Below, one piece after another: positions 8,136 to 17,327 of a DNA stretch of 36,973 nucleotides. This stretch comes from Alphaproteobacteria bacterium RIFCSPHIGHO2_02_FULL_46_13 (GTDB lineage: Bacteria; Pseudomonadota; Alphaproteobacteria; Micavibrionales; Micavibrionaceae). The position numbers were made by a program, and so were the translations under genes. The notes beneath the pieces were generated by a model. The model saw nothing but the letters and a program-made list of their open reading frames with translations. It was not told the origin of the DNA and did no database searches. Location of the stretch: positions 100,596 through 137,568 of the forward strand of contig MEMI01000050.1 in the NCBI GenBank assembly GCA_001767915.1, given 5' to 3'. Every line of letters begins with the position of its first letter. The stretch's first letter is position 1.

Positions 8136-9105
8136 TTTCCTGATCCGCCCGTCTTAAGGTGACGGTGTCACTGGACGGGAATTCTTTTTTCAGTTGTTTC
8201 AACGCGACACAACCTTCTTTTTTCTTGCCCGATGCGCCAAGAGACATTCCCATTTTCAGGAGGCTATCAGCAACCTTTGGCCCTTTCGGATATTTTTTAT
8301 AGCTCTCGGCAAACACGCGTGCGGCTTTTTCAAATTCACCATTCGCGTAATAGCTTTCGCCTAACCAATAGGTCGCATTGGAAACGAGAGGGCTTTTCGG
8401 GTTTTTGGCAATAAAGGATTCAAACCCGCTTTTTGCGCTAGCGAAGTTGCCGCCTTTGAGGAGAGAAAAAGCAGCTTCATATTGTGTAGTGGCATCATCA
8501 CCCGTTGGTGGAATGGTCGCCCCACCCGGTGCAACAGGAACAGAGCCAAGTTTTTGAACGGTTGGCGATTCTTGGGATGCTGGCGCATTCGGATCGAGAG
8601 GTTGTTCAACAGGGCTTGTGAGTGATGTCGGGTTGGTCGTATCTTGTGGAACATCACCGCCCATATCGTTCGGGGCTAAGGTTCCGGTTTGTCTGGCGGC
8701 TGTTCCTGCGGCTGGAGTTGCACCCGCTTTGGCATCATTAAACCGCATATTGATGTCGGCCATGGCCTTCTCAAAATTCGCTTTTAATTGAGTGGTTTCA
8801 TATTCCTGTTTCTCAACTTTGCCTGTTAAATCACGAAGCTCGTTTTCCAGTGCGGAGATACGGCTCTCAACGGAAGCCTGATAATCATCGGTTGCCGCAG
8901 GGGTTGTTGAGAGTGGTGTCGGAGGCTTTTCACCCTTGAACACGGCACGGTTTAATGTATCAACACTTCCCTCTAACTGACGCAATCTGCTGTCTGTGTC
9001 GTCTGCTCTCACGGATGCGGGCAGGGCAACACTGGTCATCAGCAAACAGGCCGCAAAAGCGGCCTGAGAGATACGACGTGTAGATGGGGATAAAAGAAAA
9101 TTCAT
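8113..9105 (-). CDS. cpoB: Cell division coordinator CpoB (YbgF), Tol-Pal associated
   Basis: Periplasmic protein of 330 residues that links Tol-Pal function to peptidoglycan synthesis at division. A signal peptide ends near residue 34 (ALPASVRA before DD). An N-terminal coiled coil follows (about 38-125, with SRISALENELRDLTGKVEKQ), then a Pro/Thr/Gln-rich linker of about 80 residues. The C-terminal TPR region runs from about 207 to 330, beginning TQYEAAFSLLKGGNFASAK. This is the standard trimeric coiled coil plus TPR architecture. ATG at 9105 is preceded by GGGAGCG. It is cotranscribed with pal, 20 bases downstream of it. Confidence 0.93.
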   Translation of the reverse strand: MNFLLSPSTRRISQAAFAACLLMTSVALPASVRADDTDSRLRQLEGSVDTLNRAVFKGEKPPTPLSTTPAATDDYQASVESRISALENELRDLTGKVEKQEYETTQLKANFEKAMADINMRFNDAKAGATPAAGTAARQTGTLAPNDMGGDVPQDTTNPTSLTSPVEQPLDPNAPASQESPTVQKLGSVPVAPGGATIPPTGDDATTQYEAAFSLLKGGNFASAKSGFESFIAKNPKSPLVSNATYWLGESYYANGEFEKAARVFAESYKKYPKGPKVADSLLKMGMSLGASGKKKEGCVALKQLKKEFPSSDTVTLRRADQEIARFACQ

Positions 9106-9125
9106 TTTATCGCTCCCATAAGATA

Positions 9126-9647
9126 TTAGTTAACAACAGTCACAGTACGACGGTTTTGTGCCCAACCAGATGGAGAAGCATCTGTTACTGCTGGACGTTC
9201 TTTACCGTAGCTCACTGTTTGAATGCGGCTTGCTTCAACACCTTGTGACAACAAGTATGATTTGGTGGAGTTCGCGCGGCGTTCACCGAGAGCCAAGTTG
9301 TATTCGCGTGTTCCGCGCTCATCTGCGTGACCTTCGATGGTTACAGTCACGTTAGGATATTGTTTGAGCCATGTGGCTTGGCGATCCAGAGTGGCTTTAC
9401 CTTCTGCAGAAATATCGGATTGGTCATAGCCGAAGAATACGCGGTCACCAACGTTCACAACGAGGTCTTGTTGAGTACCAGGTGTAACACCGTTCACAGG
9501 TGCCATGCCATTGCCCATATCAGACCCAGCCAATTGGTTTGCGCCCATACCGTTTGCGCCAACATCAAGAGCTTTGTCATCATCAGAAGAACAAGCGGCG
9601 AGGGAAACAAGGGCGACGGACATTAAAAGTAGATTACGAATTGCCAT
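9126..9647 (-). CDS. pal: Peptidoglycan-associated lipoprotein Pal
   Basis: Outer-membrane lipoprotein that binds peptidoglycan and TolB, helping outer-membrane constriction and integrity. The lipobox LAAC ends at C19, the acylation site. After a low-complexity linker the OmpA-like domain occupies about 65-173. It contains FFGYDQSDIS, VTIEGHADERGTREYNLALG and RRANSTKSYL, which include the residues that bind diaminopimelate. The length of 173 is normal. ATG at 9647 has an AGGAG ribosome site. It heads the pal-cpoB-tilS block behind its own promoter; tolB is not upstream. Confidence 0.97.
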   Translation of the reverse strand: MAIRNLLLMSVALVSLAACSSDDDKALDVGANGMGANQLAGSDMGNGMAPVNGVTPGTQQDLVVNVGDRVFFGYDQSDISAEGKATLDRQATWLKQYPNVTVTIEGHADERGTREYNLALGERRANSTKSYLLSQGVEASRIQTVSYGKERPAVTDASPSGWAQNRRTVTVVN

Positions 9648-9786
9648 TTAGGACTCCTGTGGTGGTTAATTAAGTGAAGATGGATGGGTGTGCCCAGCTG
9701 ATTCGCCAAGCTGTATTGGAATACAACTCATAGATAGCCTTTAACCCCCCGCTTCGCAAGGGGCAAGGCGGATGTTTTTGCAATAA

Positions 9787-9815
9787 ATTGTCTTTTTATG
9801 TTGATATTCTGTCAA
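9787..9815 (-). promoter_or_regulatory. Sigma-70 type promoter of pal-cpoB
   Basis: On the minus strand a perfect TTGACA (9815-9810) is followed after exactly 17 bases by GACAAT (9792-9787), four of six matches to TATAAT. It lies about 140 bases before the pal start and just after the typA terminator. The leader between has no other obvious element. Confidence 0.65.
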
Positions 9816-9820
9816 TATAG

Positions 9821-9851
9821 AAAACCCCCGCTATTTCTAGCAGGGGTTTTT
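9821..9851 (-). terminator. Intrinsic terminator of typA
   Basis: The stem AAAACCCC.GCTA pairs with TAGC.GGGGTTTT around a TTTC loop, with one C/A mismatch. T-runs flank it on both strands, so it can act in either direction. It lies 26 bases past the typA stop and just before the pal promoter. Confidence 0.85.
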
Positions 9852-9876
9852 GAATGATTTATGGTTGAAGACCTAA

Positions 9877-11712
9877 CTAAACAGCGGCTTTTTTGGAGGC
9901 TTTTTTCGCCATTTCGCGTTGGGTCGGGTTCAGGAAGCGTTTGCGGAGACGGATGGTTTTTGGAGTGATCTCAACCAATTCGTCGTCGTTGATGTAGGAC
10001 ATCATGTCTTCCAGTGTCAATTTGCGTGGTGTGACCAGAGTACAAGCTTCGTCAGTACCCGATGCGCGCACGTTGGTTAATTGTTTGGCGCGGGTCACGT
10101 TGATGTCCATATCAGTATCGCGTGAGTTTTCACCAACAATCATGCCTTCGTAAACGTCATCGTTATGAGTGATGAACATTGTTCCGCGGTCTTGGAGTTT
10201 CCAAATCGCGTAAGCAACAGCTTTACCAGTCTCAGTAGAAACAAGCGCGCCGTTACGACGACCGGAAATATCACCTTTGTAAGGGCCATATTCTTTAAAC
10301 TGGCGGTTCAGAACACCTGTTCCGCGCGTATCGGTCATGAATTGTGATTGGTAACCGATCATTCCGCGTGATGGACATGCAAAGATGATACGGTTTTTAC
10401 CGTTACCGGATGAACGCATGTCAACGAGGTCAGCTTTACGGCCTGTCAATTTTTCAACAATCGCGCCAGTATATTCATCATCAATATCCACGATGATTTC
10501 TTCATACGGTTCCATCAATTGACCATCTTCGCTGGTTTGGAACAGAACGCGTGGGCGGGATACTGAAAGCTCGAACCCTTCACGACGCATTGTCTCCAGC
10601 AGAACACCGATTTGAAGTTCGCCACGACCTGCAAGTTCAAACGCATCGCGGTTTTCTGATTCAGTCACGCGGATCGCCACGTTGGTTTCTGCTTCAGCCA
10701 TCAGACGTTCACGAATGATGTTGGATGTCAGTTTTTTACCTTCTTTACCTGCGAGAGGGGAGTCGTTCACGGTGATTGAAACAGCCATTGTCGGCGGGTC
10801 AATCGGAGTTGCCGGAACTGGTTCAGTCACGGAAGTATCGCAAATTGTGTCGGCAACAGAGGCTTCGGTCATACCGGCGATACAAATAATATCACCTGCC
10901 GCAACTTCGGTCGCAGGAACTTTGTTAATGCCCGCAAAGGTCAACAATTTTGACAAGCGGAATGTCTCAACAGTTTTACCGTCAAGATTCATGGCTTTCA
11001 CAGGCATGTTCATTTTTGCAGTCCCTGACACAACGCGTCCAACCAGAATACGACCGAGATAAGGGTCGGCATTCAGGATGGTGGCCAACATTTTGAATGG
11101 GCCATCTGCATCAACGGTTGGGGCAGGAACGTGTTTTTGAATCAGGTCAAGCAACGGGTGAAGGTTTTCGCGTGGACCATCAAGGGTTTCGCAACACCAG
11201 CCATCACGACCAGACGCGTAGAGAACAGGGAAGTCCAATTGATCATCGGTTGCATCAAGAGATGCGAAAAGGTCAAAGGCTTCGTTCAATACTTCAACAG
11301 GGCGGGCGTCGCCACGGTCAATTTTGTTGACCACAACGATAGGACGCATCCCTTGTTTCAATGCTTTACCCAGAACGAATTTTGTTTGTGGCAATGGACC
11401 TTCTGCCGCGTCAATCAACAAGATAACGCCGTCTGCCATGTTCAAAATACGCTCAACCTCACCACCGAAGTCGGCGTGGCCCGGGGTGTCGATAATATTG
11501 ATTTTTGCATCTTTCCATTGAATGGATGTGCATTTTGCAAGAATGGTGATCCCGCGTTCTTTTTCAAGGTCGTTACTGTCCATGACGCGTTCATCAACGT
11601 CTTGGTTTGCGCGGAATGTTCCGCTTTGGCGCAGAATTTGGTCGATCAGTGTTGTTTTTCCATGGTCGACGTGGGCAATAATGGCAATATTTCTTAAAGT
11701 GGATGCTGTCAC
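9877..11712 (-). CDS. typA: Translational GTPase TypA/BipA
   Basis: Ribosome-associated GTPase of the EF-G/LepA superfamily involved in 50S assembly and stress adaptation. The G domain starts immediately: AHVDHGKT (13-20) is G1, RGITI is G2, DTPGH is G3 and NKID is G4. Domain II, the EF-G-like domain ([20 protein letters not shown]) and the BipA-specific C-terminal domain ([12 protein letters not shown]-like segment and [11 protein letters not shown]) follow. At 611 residues it is full length. The start codon is GTG at 11712, since the G domain begins about 12 residues later as in homologues, with a weak AGAGA ribosome site. It is a single-gene unit with its own terminator. Confidence 0.97.
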   Translation of the reverse strand: MTASTLRNIAIIAHVDHGKTTLIDQILRQSGTFRANQDVDERVMDSNDLEKERGITILAKCTSIQWKDAKINIIDTPGHADFGGEVERILNMADGVILLIDAAEGPLPQTKFVLGKALKQGMRPIVVVNKIDRGDARPVEVLNEAFDLFASLDATDDQLDFPVLYASGRDGWCCETLDGPRENLHPLLDLIQKHVPAPTVDADGPFKMLATILNADPYLGRILVGRVVSGTAKMNMPVKAMNLDGKTVETFRLSKLLTFAGINKVPATEVAAGDIICIAGMTEASVADTICDTSVTEPVPATPIDPPTMAVSITVNDSPLAGKEGKKLTSNIIRERLMAEAETNVAIRVTESENRDAFELAGRGELQIGVLLETMRREGFELSVSRPRVLFQTSEDGQLMEPYEEIIVDIDDEYTGAIVEKLTGRKADLVDMRSSGNGKNRIIFACPSRGMIGYQSQFMTDTRGTGVLNRQFKEYGPYKGDISGRRNGALVSTETGKAVAYAIWKLQDRGTMFITHNDDVYEGMIVGENSRDTDMDINVTRAKQLTNVRASGTDEACTLVTPRKLTLEDMMSYINDDELVEITPKTIRLRKRFLNPTQREMAKKASKKAAV

Positions 11713-11833
11713 GATAAAATCTCTTTTCTGTGTCTAAAATCTTGATGCGCCGCCCTCATAGCGGGAAAAGTTAAAAAAAGCCAGAAAAATCGTCTTCGGA
11801 TGAAGCGTTGCTGATAATGAAGGTAAAAGTCGG

Positions 11834-12610
11834 ATGCGGCAATCGTTATTCATAATAGTTGACTTTTTAATGTTGAGGATGTATCAATATCCCATGCGTA
11901 GACCATTCCAACATTACTCACAGGCAGGATTGAAACAGTCAGAAGCTCTTCGTAATGAGCTTGAGGGCATGGTGTTTCCTCCCGTAAAGAATATGTTCCT
12001 CCATAAAATCTGTATGGCGTTTTGTCGTGCAGTTTTGAGGCCAATGAAAATGAGTATGAGCTTTAGCAATAATTCATGCCTCCACTTTGATGGGAAAGAA
12101 ACTTTATTCGATAGATTGGGACTTAAAGATCTGGAGAATAGAATTGTATCTGGAAAACCACTTTATATCCCTGAAAATCCAACGAACGAAAGCGATCGGG
12201 TGGCCGACAGGCATTTTCCCCAATTGGCGGTCGTTTGGGAAGGACAGACAAAGGATGTTCAATATATACGGACGTTAGAGGTTGAGATTGGGGCAGGATT
12301 TAATCTCTTGTCTTTAAAATTCTGCCCGTTGCCATCAAGAGTTTTTGAAGAGACGTTACAGCTTGATTTATTAAACGTGATAAGAGGGCATGATTATTAC
12401 GAATTGAATGTTGAGAATGCCGAAAATAAACCAGTCATAGACGATATCTTATCAAAGGTTCAATCAATCGTCGGACAATTTAAGGCAGGGCAAGTTGAAA
12501 TTGACCAGATCTTGAATGACATTGTTGACACCGTTATCTCTCATCAATCTCCCGCAAATGATCAGGATCAAGATAACGATGATGCCTTTAATCCTGCATT
12601 AAAACTGTAA
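11834..12610 (+). CDS. Hypothetical protein, 258 residues
   Basis: I do not recognise this protein. The reading frame is open from the ATG at 11834. Internal ATGs at residues 13, 16 and 21 are alternative starts; the first 20 residues are hydrophobic and may not be translated. There is no convincing signal peptide or membrane segment in the rest. The region from about 90 to 180 looks globular (HFPQLAVVWEGQTKDVQYIRTLEVEIGAG split by loops). The C-terminus ends in an acidic Gln/Asp-rich tail (NDQDQDNDDAF). It is a monocistronic gene between typA (divergent) and a chemoreceptor, with AT-rich flanks. Its length and normal amino-acid composition support a real gene. Confidence 0.6.
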   Translation: MRQSLFIIVDFLMLRMYQYPMRRPFQHYSQAGLKQSEALRNELEGMVFPPVKNMFLHKICMAFCRAVLRPMKMSMSFSNNSCLHFDGKETLFDRLGLKDLENRIVSGKPLYIPENPTNESDRVADRHFPQLAVVWEGQTKDVQYIRTLEVEIGAGFNLLSLKFCPLPSRVFEETLQLDLLNVIRGHDYYELNVENAENKPVIDDILSKVQSIVGQFKAGQVEIDQILNDIVDTVISHQSPANDQDQDNDDAFNPALKL

Positions 12611-12825
12611 TATTCAATATACGTTATGGTCTATTTATTCTGTGCCTACAATTCGGCAAAAATTATGTTTTTGTTAAATAATTAGGCGTTAATGTTTAGG
12701 GATAGCATTTAGCTTAAATTATTATATATTGTTTCCAGTGTGAATTTATTCATACATATAATTAGTCATCACCTTTCTGCGTTCGTATTGTTCAAATTCA
12801 GGGAACTCTGAGGGGTATTAGCGCT

Positions 12826-14628
12826 ATGTCTTTTTTATCAATTTCAAATTGGCCTTTTTCCGTAAAATTCATTGCGCCTGCTTCTCTGGCGATTGTCGTC
12901 ATGGTTGGTATGGGTGTCTATTCGGTTAGACAGTTTGATAAGCAAGTTGCCCAAACACAATTGGTAATTGAAGAATCCAACTCGATGATGGAGCAGATTG
13001 TTAAAGTCAATTTTATGGGCTCCGCCCAGTTATCCAAAATTGCCAGTGACGTTCAGGGGTTGAACGAGAAATTCTATGAAATTTTAACGCGTGAAAGTGC
13101 TCAATTAAATAAAGATGGCCCAGCAGATATGCGAAAGCTCGCAGGCGATGCCAAGAAAATTTTGGGGGCATTGCAGGATTATAATGATAAATATGCAACC
13201 CCCGAGCAAGTTCCTGTTATTGATGGTTTGATCGAGGAAATGAGCCAGAATTATACCGGTAAGAACAATGACGGTATCTTTATGAAAGCCGCAGATATGA
13301 TGATTATTGACATGAGTATGGTCTTTCAAGGAATCGGTAAATATCAGGAAACATATTCAAAAACATTACAGGCAATTGCGAATTTGTCTAATGAAAATAT
13401 AGCTGCATCACTTAAAAATTCTGATGTTGTGAGAGATAAGTTCAGTGCTAGATCAAATGAAATTAAGGCCGATGCAGATACAGCGAAAACCAATTTTATC
13501 ATTGTGTTAAGCTCAATTATTGTAACAATTGCCCTGTTTGGATTTATCGTCTCGAAAGTAACGGTATCATCTATTCGGAAAATTTCTCTGGCAACGGATA
13601 CGTTGTCGACGGGTGATACGAATGTCAATATTGATGAACTGGAACGTAAGGATGAATTGAAAAGCATTGTTTCATCACTTAAAATTTTTAAAGAAAATTC
13701 CCTGCGCATTCAACGTCTTGAAATCGAACAGAAACAAGCAGAGGCAAAAATTGATGCAGAACGTCGGCAGGCGATGGAATCTTTGGCTCAGAGCTTTGAT
13801 GATCGCACATCCGGTATTATTCAGGCTTTGACCGAAGCCTCTAAAAACATGCAGAAGACAGCAGAAACCGTTGACAATTCCTCACGCCTAACATCTCAAT
13901 CGAGCGAGATAGTGGCGCAATCTGTGGCTGAGGCTGATAATAGCGTGAAGACAGCATCCAATGCATCTGATGAGTTGGCATTATCTAGTCGCGAGATTGC
14001 AGTTCAGATTACGCATGTGGCAGAACAGTCCAATAAGACAAGTGCGACTGCCGAAAAAACAAGTGAGCAAGTGTCAGAGTTGAATCGTCTGGCGGTCAGT
14101 ATTGATGAAATCGTTGGCGCTATTCGCGGCATTGCCGAACAAACAAATCTACTTGCGCTGAATGCAACCATTGAGGCTGCGCGCGCGGGTGAGTCAGGCA
14201 AGGGGTTTGCGGTTGTGGCGGATGAAGTTAAAAAATTGGCAACGGAGACCACTGTTCGGACAGAGGAAATTGGCGAACGTGTCAGCAAAATTCAAATGGC
14301 AGTCCGTAATACAGTTGAGGCTGTCAGCGTCATTATTGAAGATGTTCGTAAGATTGATCATGCGACCTCCAGTGTTGCCGGCGCGGTTGAAGAACAGAAT
14401 GCGGCAACGTCTGAGATTGGAAGAAATGTTGCCCAAATTTCTGAAGAAACAGGTCGAGTATCTGGCGCAATCCGCGATGTTTTGGAGTCTTCCAAAATTA
14501 GCACCGAGGCAGCTAACTCTGCGTTGGCAGCCTCGCAGGAACTGGGACAAATTTCCGAGATGTTACGAAATGAGGTTTCAATATTCTTGTCTGAAATCAG
14601 ATCGTCGGCTCAGAAAACTGCGGCCTAA
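12826..14628 (+). CDS. Methyl-accepting chemotaxis protein
   Basis: Transmembrane chemoreceptor of 600 residues. TM1 covers about 13-33 and TM2 about 223-245. The periplasmic part between them (about 38-220) is helical, consistent with a four-helix-bundle sensor. HAMP is at about 246-298. The cytoplasmic methyl-accepting domain includes the conserved hairpin tip [20 protein letters not shown] continuing to [18 protein letters not shown], the CheA/CheW contact region. A GAGGGG ribosome site precedes the ATG at 12826. The upstream AT-rich 215 bases probably hold its promoter. No C-terminal CheR-docking pentapeptide is visible. A gene for a small periplasmic Cache protein follows 65 bases later on the same strand. 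The ligand is unknown. Confidence 0.95.
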   Translation: MSFLSISNWPFSVKFIAPASLAIVVMVGMGVYSVRQFDKQVAQTQLVIEESNSMMEQIVKVNFMGSAQLSKIASDVQGLNEKFYEILTRESAQLNKDGPADMRKLAGDAKKILGALQDYNDKYATPEQVPVIDGLIEEMSQNYTGKNNDGIFMKAADMMIIDMSMVFQGIGKYQETYSKTLQAIANLSNENIAASLKNSDVVRDKFSARSNEIKADADTAKTNFIIVLSSIIVTIALFGFIVSKVTVSSIRKISLATDTLSTGDTNVNIDELERKDELKSIVSSLKIFKENSLRIQRLEIEQKQAEAKIDAERRQAMESLAQSFDDRTSGIIQALTEASKNMQKTAETVDNSSRLTSQSSEIVAQSVAEADNSVKTASNASDELALSSREIAVQITHVAEQSNKTSATAEKTSEQVSELNRLAVSIDEIVGAIRGIAEQTNLLALNATIEAARAGESGKGFAVVADEVKKLATETTVRTEEIGERVSKIQMAVRNTVEAVSVIIEDVRKIDHATSSVAGAVEEQNAATSEIGRNVAQISEETGRVSGAIRDVLESSKISTEAANSALAASQELGQISEMLRNEVSIFLSEIRSSAQKTAA

Positions 14629-14640
14629 TTTAGGTCGTAT

Positions 14641-14678
14641 AGATACTATATCTGTGTTTTTTTAACTTTAACTTTAAC
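14641..14678 (+). other. Weak hairpin with T-run and TTTAAC triplet repeat
   Basis: AGATA-cta-TATCT (14641-14653) is followed by gtg and seven Ts, a weak terminator-like structure after the chemoreceptor stop. The run continues into three tandem TTTAAC units (14661-14678) immediately before the ribosome site of the next gene. Confidence 0.35.
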
Positions 14679-14693
14679 CTTGAGAGAGAGACT

Positions 14694-15152
14694 ATGAAAT
14701 TATTAACCTTATTAACTGCTGCTGTATTACTGGCCACATCTTCATTCTCTGCGCATGCGGAAGAGCGCGGAACCCGTGATGAAGCGATTGCCATGACTGG
14801 TGAAGTTATAAAAATGTTTAAAGAAAGTGGTGTTGATGCAACTTTCAAAGCCATTACTGACAAGAAATTCATCAATAAAGACCTTTATCCTTTTGTGTAT
14901 TCGCTAGAGGGAGTCGTGTTGGCGCACGGTCAAAAGGCCGCAATGGTTGGTATGAATCGTTGGGAGACAACTGACGAACTTGTTGGCGGTAAAAAATATA
15001 TTCAGGAATTTGCAAGCGTGGCTAAATCCGGAACACCAGGTTGGGTTAGCTATAAATTCCTTGATCCATTGACTAAAAAAGTGATGGACAAAGAAAGCTA
15101 TATCGTTCCTTTGGATGATAAATCTTTCGTAGGTGTTGGTATTTATAAATAG
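14694..15152 (+). CDS. Periplasmic single-Cache-domain protein
   Basis: Exported protein of 152 residues. The signal peptide ends after A22 (SFSAHA before EERG). The mature part matches the single Cache fold: an N-terminal helix (TRDEAIAMTGEVIKMFKE), then INKDLYPFVYSLEGVVLAHG, the PGWVSYKFLDPLTKK strand pair and SYIVPLDDKSFVGVGIYK at the end. Such domains bind small ligands. Here it is free-standing, without a membrane anchor or signalling domain. A GAGAGAGAG ribosome site precedes the ATG at 14694, and an intrinsic terminator follows. Its position behind a chemoreceptor suggests it could present a ligand to that receptor; this is inference. Confidence 0.8.
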   Translation: MKLLTLLTAAVLLATSSFSAHAEERGTRDEAIAMTGEVIKMFKESGVDATFKAITDKKFINKDLYPFVYSLEGVVLAHGQKAAMVGMNRWETTDELVGGKKYIQEFASVAKSGTPGWVSYKFLDPLTKKVMDKESYIVPLDDKSFVGVGIYK

Positions 15153-15172
15153 TCATTTTTATAGCGATATTG

Positions 15173-15200
15173 AAAGCCCCCTGCGCTGGGGGCTTTTTTT
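15173..15200 (+). terminator. Intrinsic terminator of the chemoreceptor/Cache unit
   Basis: AAAGCCCCC (15173-15181) pairs with GGGGGCTTT (15188-15196) around TGCGCT, followed by a T-run. It lies 20 bases after the Cache gene stop. Confidence 0.92.
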
Positions 15201-15342
15201 ATTGTTGTTATATTTCTGTTGCAATGCCGCAATATCCTGTGGCACACTGAAATCAACCAAGGAAACCGACCAAGTGATTATAATGCGCAATATTGCACCC
15301 ATTTATGTCGTCGTTTCCGGGTCTGCGGGTCTTCAATTTTAG

Positions 15343-15388
15343 ATCATGTGGCCCGGCTGGTTAATTACAGCCGAATGCCCGACATGAT
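15343..15388 (+). promoter_or_regulatory. Extended hairpin upstream of the ABC exporter
   Basis: ATCATGT (15343-15349) pairs with ACATGAT (15382-15388), and inside it CGGCTG (15354-15359) pairs with CAGCCG (15368-15373) around GTTAATTA, separated by an internal loop. It lies about 90 bases before the exporter start. The rest of 15201-15480 contains no supportable gene; a TATAAT at 15279-15284 lacks a good -35 partner. Confidence 0.4.
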
Positions 15389-15480
15389 TTTCAGACCTGT
15401 ATTTTCCCCAAAATAATAGTGTTTTGTGAATTATGTCTGTCGTTCGGTTCCAATAAAAAACTGAAAAACAGGAGAAAAAA

Positions 15481-17280
15481 ATGTCTACCCAACACATGCC
15501 GATTGTAAAGCGGCGGGATATCATCAATTTTACCAAACATTACTGGTCAGAAAAACGTCTGATGGGTGTGATGGCGGTTGTCTTTATGGGCGTATCCGTT
15601 GGGGCGGATGTGTTTTATCCGAAGGCCAGCGGACATCTTGTTGACCAATTAAGTCATCTTGATCCGCATGTTGAAGGTAGCCTGTCCAAAGTGTTATGGG
15701 CTTTTGCCATTCTGATGGGCATTCAAATTTTTCACAGCTGGACATGGGCGGCGGCTTTCTGGTGCTGGAACACGTTCGAGGTTCATAATATGTACCGCGT
15801 AGTGACTGACGGCGTTCAAAAAGTTCAACGTTTTTCAACCGACTGGCACGTCAATGCCTTTGCGGGCGCGACTGTTCGGAAAATTACGCGCGGGATGTGG
15901 TCGTTTGAATCGTTTCAGGATTGTATGTTTATGGGCTTTTATCCCGCCAGTATCATTTCAATCGGGATGACGGTTATGCTGATTATCGAATTGCCGATTG
16001 TGGGTTGGTTTACATTGGCGACTGTAGTGATGTTTATATCGGCCAGTATTTATTTATCACTTAAAATCAATATGCCACGTTTTAAAAAATCCGCGGAACA
16101 AGATACGTTGGTCGGCGCAACCATTGCCGATATTATGACGGCAATGCCGACAGTCAAATCATTCGCAGGTGAGATGCGCGAAGATAAGCGTTTTTCGGAT
16201 ACCGCCAGAGAATGGAAAGTCAGAACACAACGCGCATGGTTAACCGCGACTGTGGTAGATTTTGCGCGGGTTCATATCCGTATCACCATGATGCTCGGCA
16301 TGATGTCGCTTGTGATCTATTTATGGACGCAGGGTAAGGCCAGTGCGGGTGACGTGACCCTTGCCATCACATCGTTTTTTATCATCAGCGGGTATTTGCG
16401 TGATATTGGTCGCCAGACAACCGAACTTTTGAAATCCGTGAGCGAGATGGAAGATATTGTATCTTTCTGGTTGCGGGAAGATGATATTCAGAACGTACCT
16501 GATGCAAAAGCTTTGACCATCAAACAGGATCAAGGGGCAACGATTACCTTTGATCATGTTGACTTCACCTATAAACAGGGTGACCGCAAAATCTATGACG
16601 GCTTGACCGTTGAGATTAAGGCGGGTGAGAAGGTGGCGTTGGTCGGGGCGTCGGGTTCGGGGAAATCGACCTTCGTGAAACTGGTACAACGTCTTTATGA
16701 TATTCAATCGGGCGCGATCCTGATTGATGGTCAGGAGATTGCCAAAGTGACGCAGGAAAGTTTGCGGAAAAATATTGCGCTTGTGCCGCAGGAACCTGTT
16801 CTGTTTCACCGTACTTTGGCTGAAAACATTGCCTATGGTCGCCCAGATGCAACGCTGGATGACATCCGTCAGGCTGCGCACGAGGCCTATGCGGCAGAGT
16901 TCATCGAACGCTTGCCACTCGGTTACAATACGCTGGTGGGAGAGAGGGGGATCAAACTTTCGGGCGGTGAACGTCAACGGGTTGCAATTGCGCGCGCGCT
17001 GCTTGCGGATTGTCCGATTTTGATCTTGGACGAGGCCACATCCTCCCTCGATTCTGTTTCCGAACATTATATCCAAATGGCTTTGGATAAATTGATGGAA
17101 GGCCGAACAACCATCACCATCGCCCACAGGCTTGCGACTATTCAAAAAGCCGACCGGATTTTGGTGTTCGCCGATGGACGGATTATCGAGCAGGGAACAC
17201 ATACCTCCTTGCTCCAAACCCCAAACTCCACCTACCGCCGCCTCTATGAAATGCAGGCGCTGGATTTGGTGGGAGAGTAA
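15481..17280 (+). CDS. ABC exporter, fused permease and ATP-binding protein
   Basis: Half-transporter of 599 residues that should work as a homodimer. The membrane domain spans about 25-320 and has hydrophobic segments near 28-45, 70-90, 150-190 and 268-305. The nucleotide-binding domain spans about 350-590. Walker A is GASGSGKST (389-397), the Q-loop is VPQEP, the signature is LSGGE (493-497), Walker B is ILILDEA (513-519), and the switch histidine lies in IAHRLAT. This is the type-IV exporter family (MsbA/multidrug-like); the substrate cannot be read from sequence. An AGGAG ribosome site precedes the ATG at 15481. It is monocistronic, behind a 280-base leader with an extended hairpin. Confidence 0.94.
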   Translation: MSTQHMPIVKRRDIINFTKHYWSEKRLMGVMAVVFMGVSVGADVFYPKASGHLVDQLSHLDPHVEGSLSKVLWAFAILMGIQIFHSWTWAAAFWCWNTFEVHNMYRVVTDGVQKVQRFSTDWHVNAFAGATVRKITRGMWSFESFQDCMFMGFYPASIISIGMTVMLIIELPIVGWFTLATVVMFISASIYLSLKINMPRFKKSAEQDTLVGATIADIMTAMPTVKSFAGEMREDKRFSDTAREWKVRTQRAWLTATVVDFARVHIRITMMLGMMSLVIYLWTQGKASAGDVTLAITSFFIISGYLRDIGRQTTELLKSVSEMEDIVSFWLREDDIQNVPDAKALTIKQDQGATITFDHVDFTYKQGDRKIYDGLTVEIKAGEKVALVGASGSGKSTFVKLVQRLYDIQSGAILIDGQEIAKVTQESLRKNIALVPQEPVLFHRTLAENIAYGRPDATLDDIRQAAHEAYAAEFIERLPLGYNTLVGERGIKLSGGERQRVAIARALLADCPILILDEATSSLDSVSEHYIQMALDKLMEGRTTITIAHRLATIQKADRILVFADGRIIEQGTHTSLLQTPNSTYRRLYEMQALDLVGE

Positions 17281-17290
17281 ATATAAATAT

Positions 17291-17322
17291 TTGCCCCGTA
17301 ACTAATATTAGCTTCGGGGCGA
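17291..17322. terminator. Bidirectional hairpin between convergent genes
   Basis: GCCCCG (17293-17298) pairs with CGGGGC (17315-17320), enclosing the palindrome CTAATATTAG. It lies between the ABC exporter stop and the OLD nuclease stop. The flanks are A/T-rich rather than a clean T-run, so termination is likely but not certain. Confidence 0.55.
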
Positions 17323-17327
17323 ATGTC

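Noticed and set aside
11131-11697. 188-codon open frame antisense to typA
   Set aside because: It covers the conserved GTPase region of TypA, has Phe/Cys-rich composition and no ribosome site.
15219-15416. Small frame in the gap before the ABC exporter
   Set aside because: No ribosome site, overlaps the extended hairpin and has a Cys/Arg-rich translation without features.
16321-17217. Long open frame on the minus strand within the ABC exporter gene
   Set aside because: It is antisense to the clearly conserved ATPase domain, and its translation has no recognisable features.
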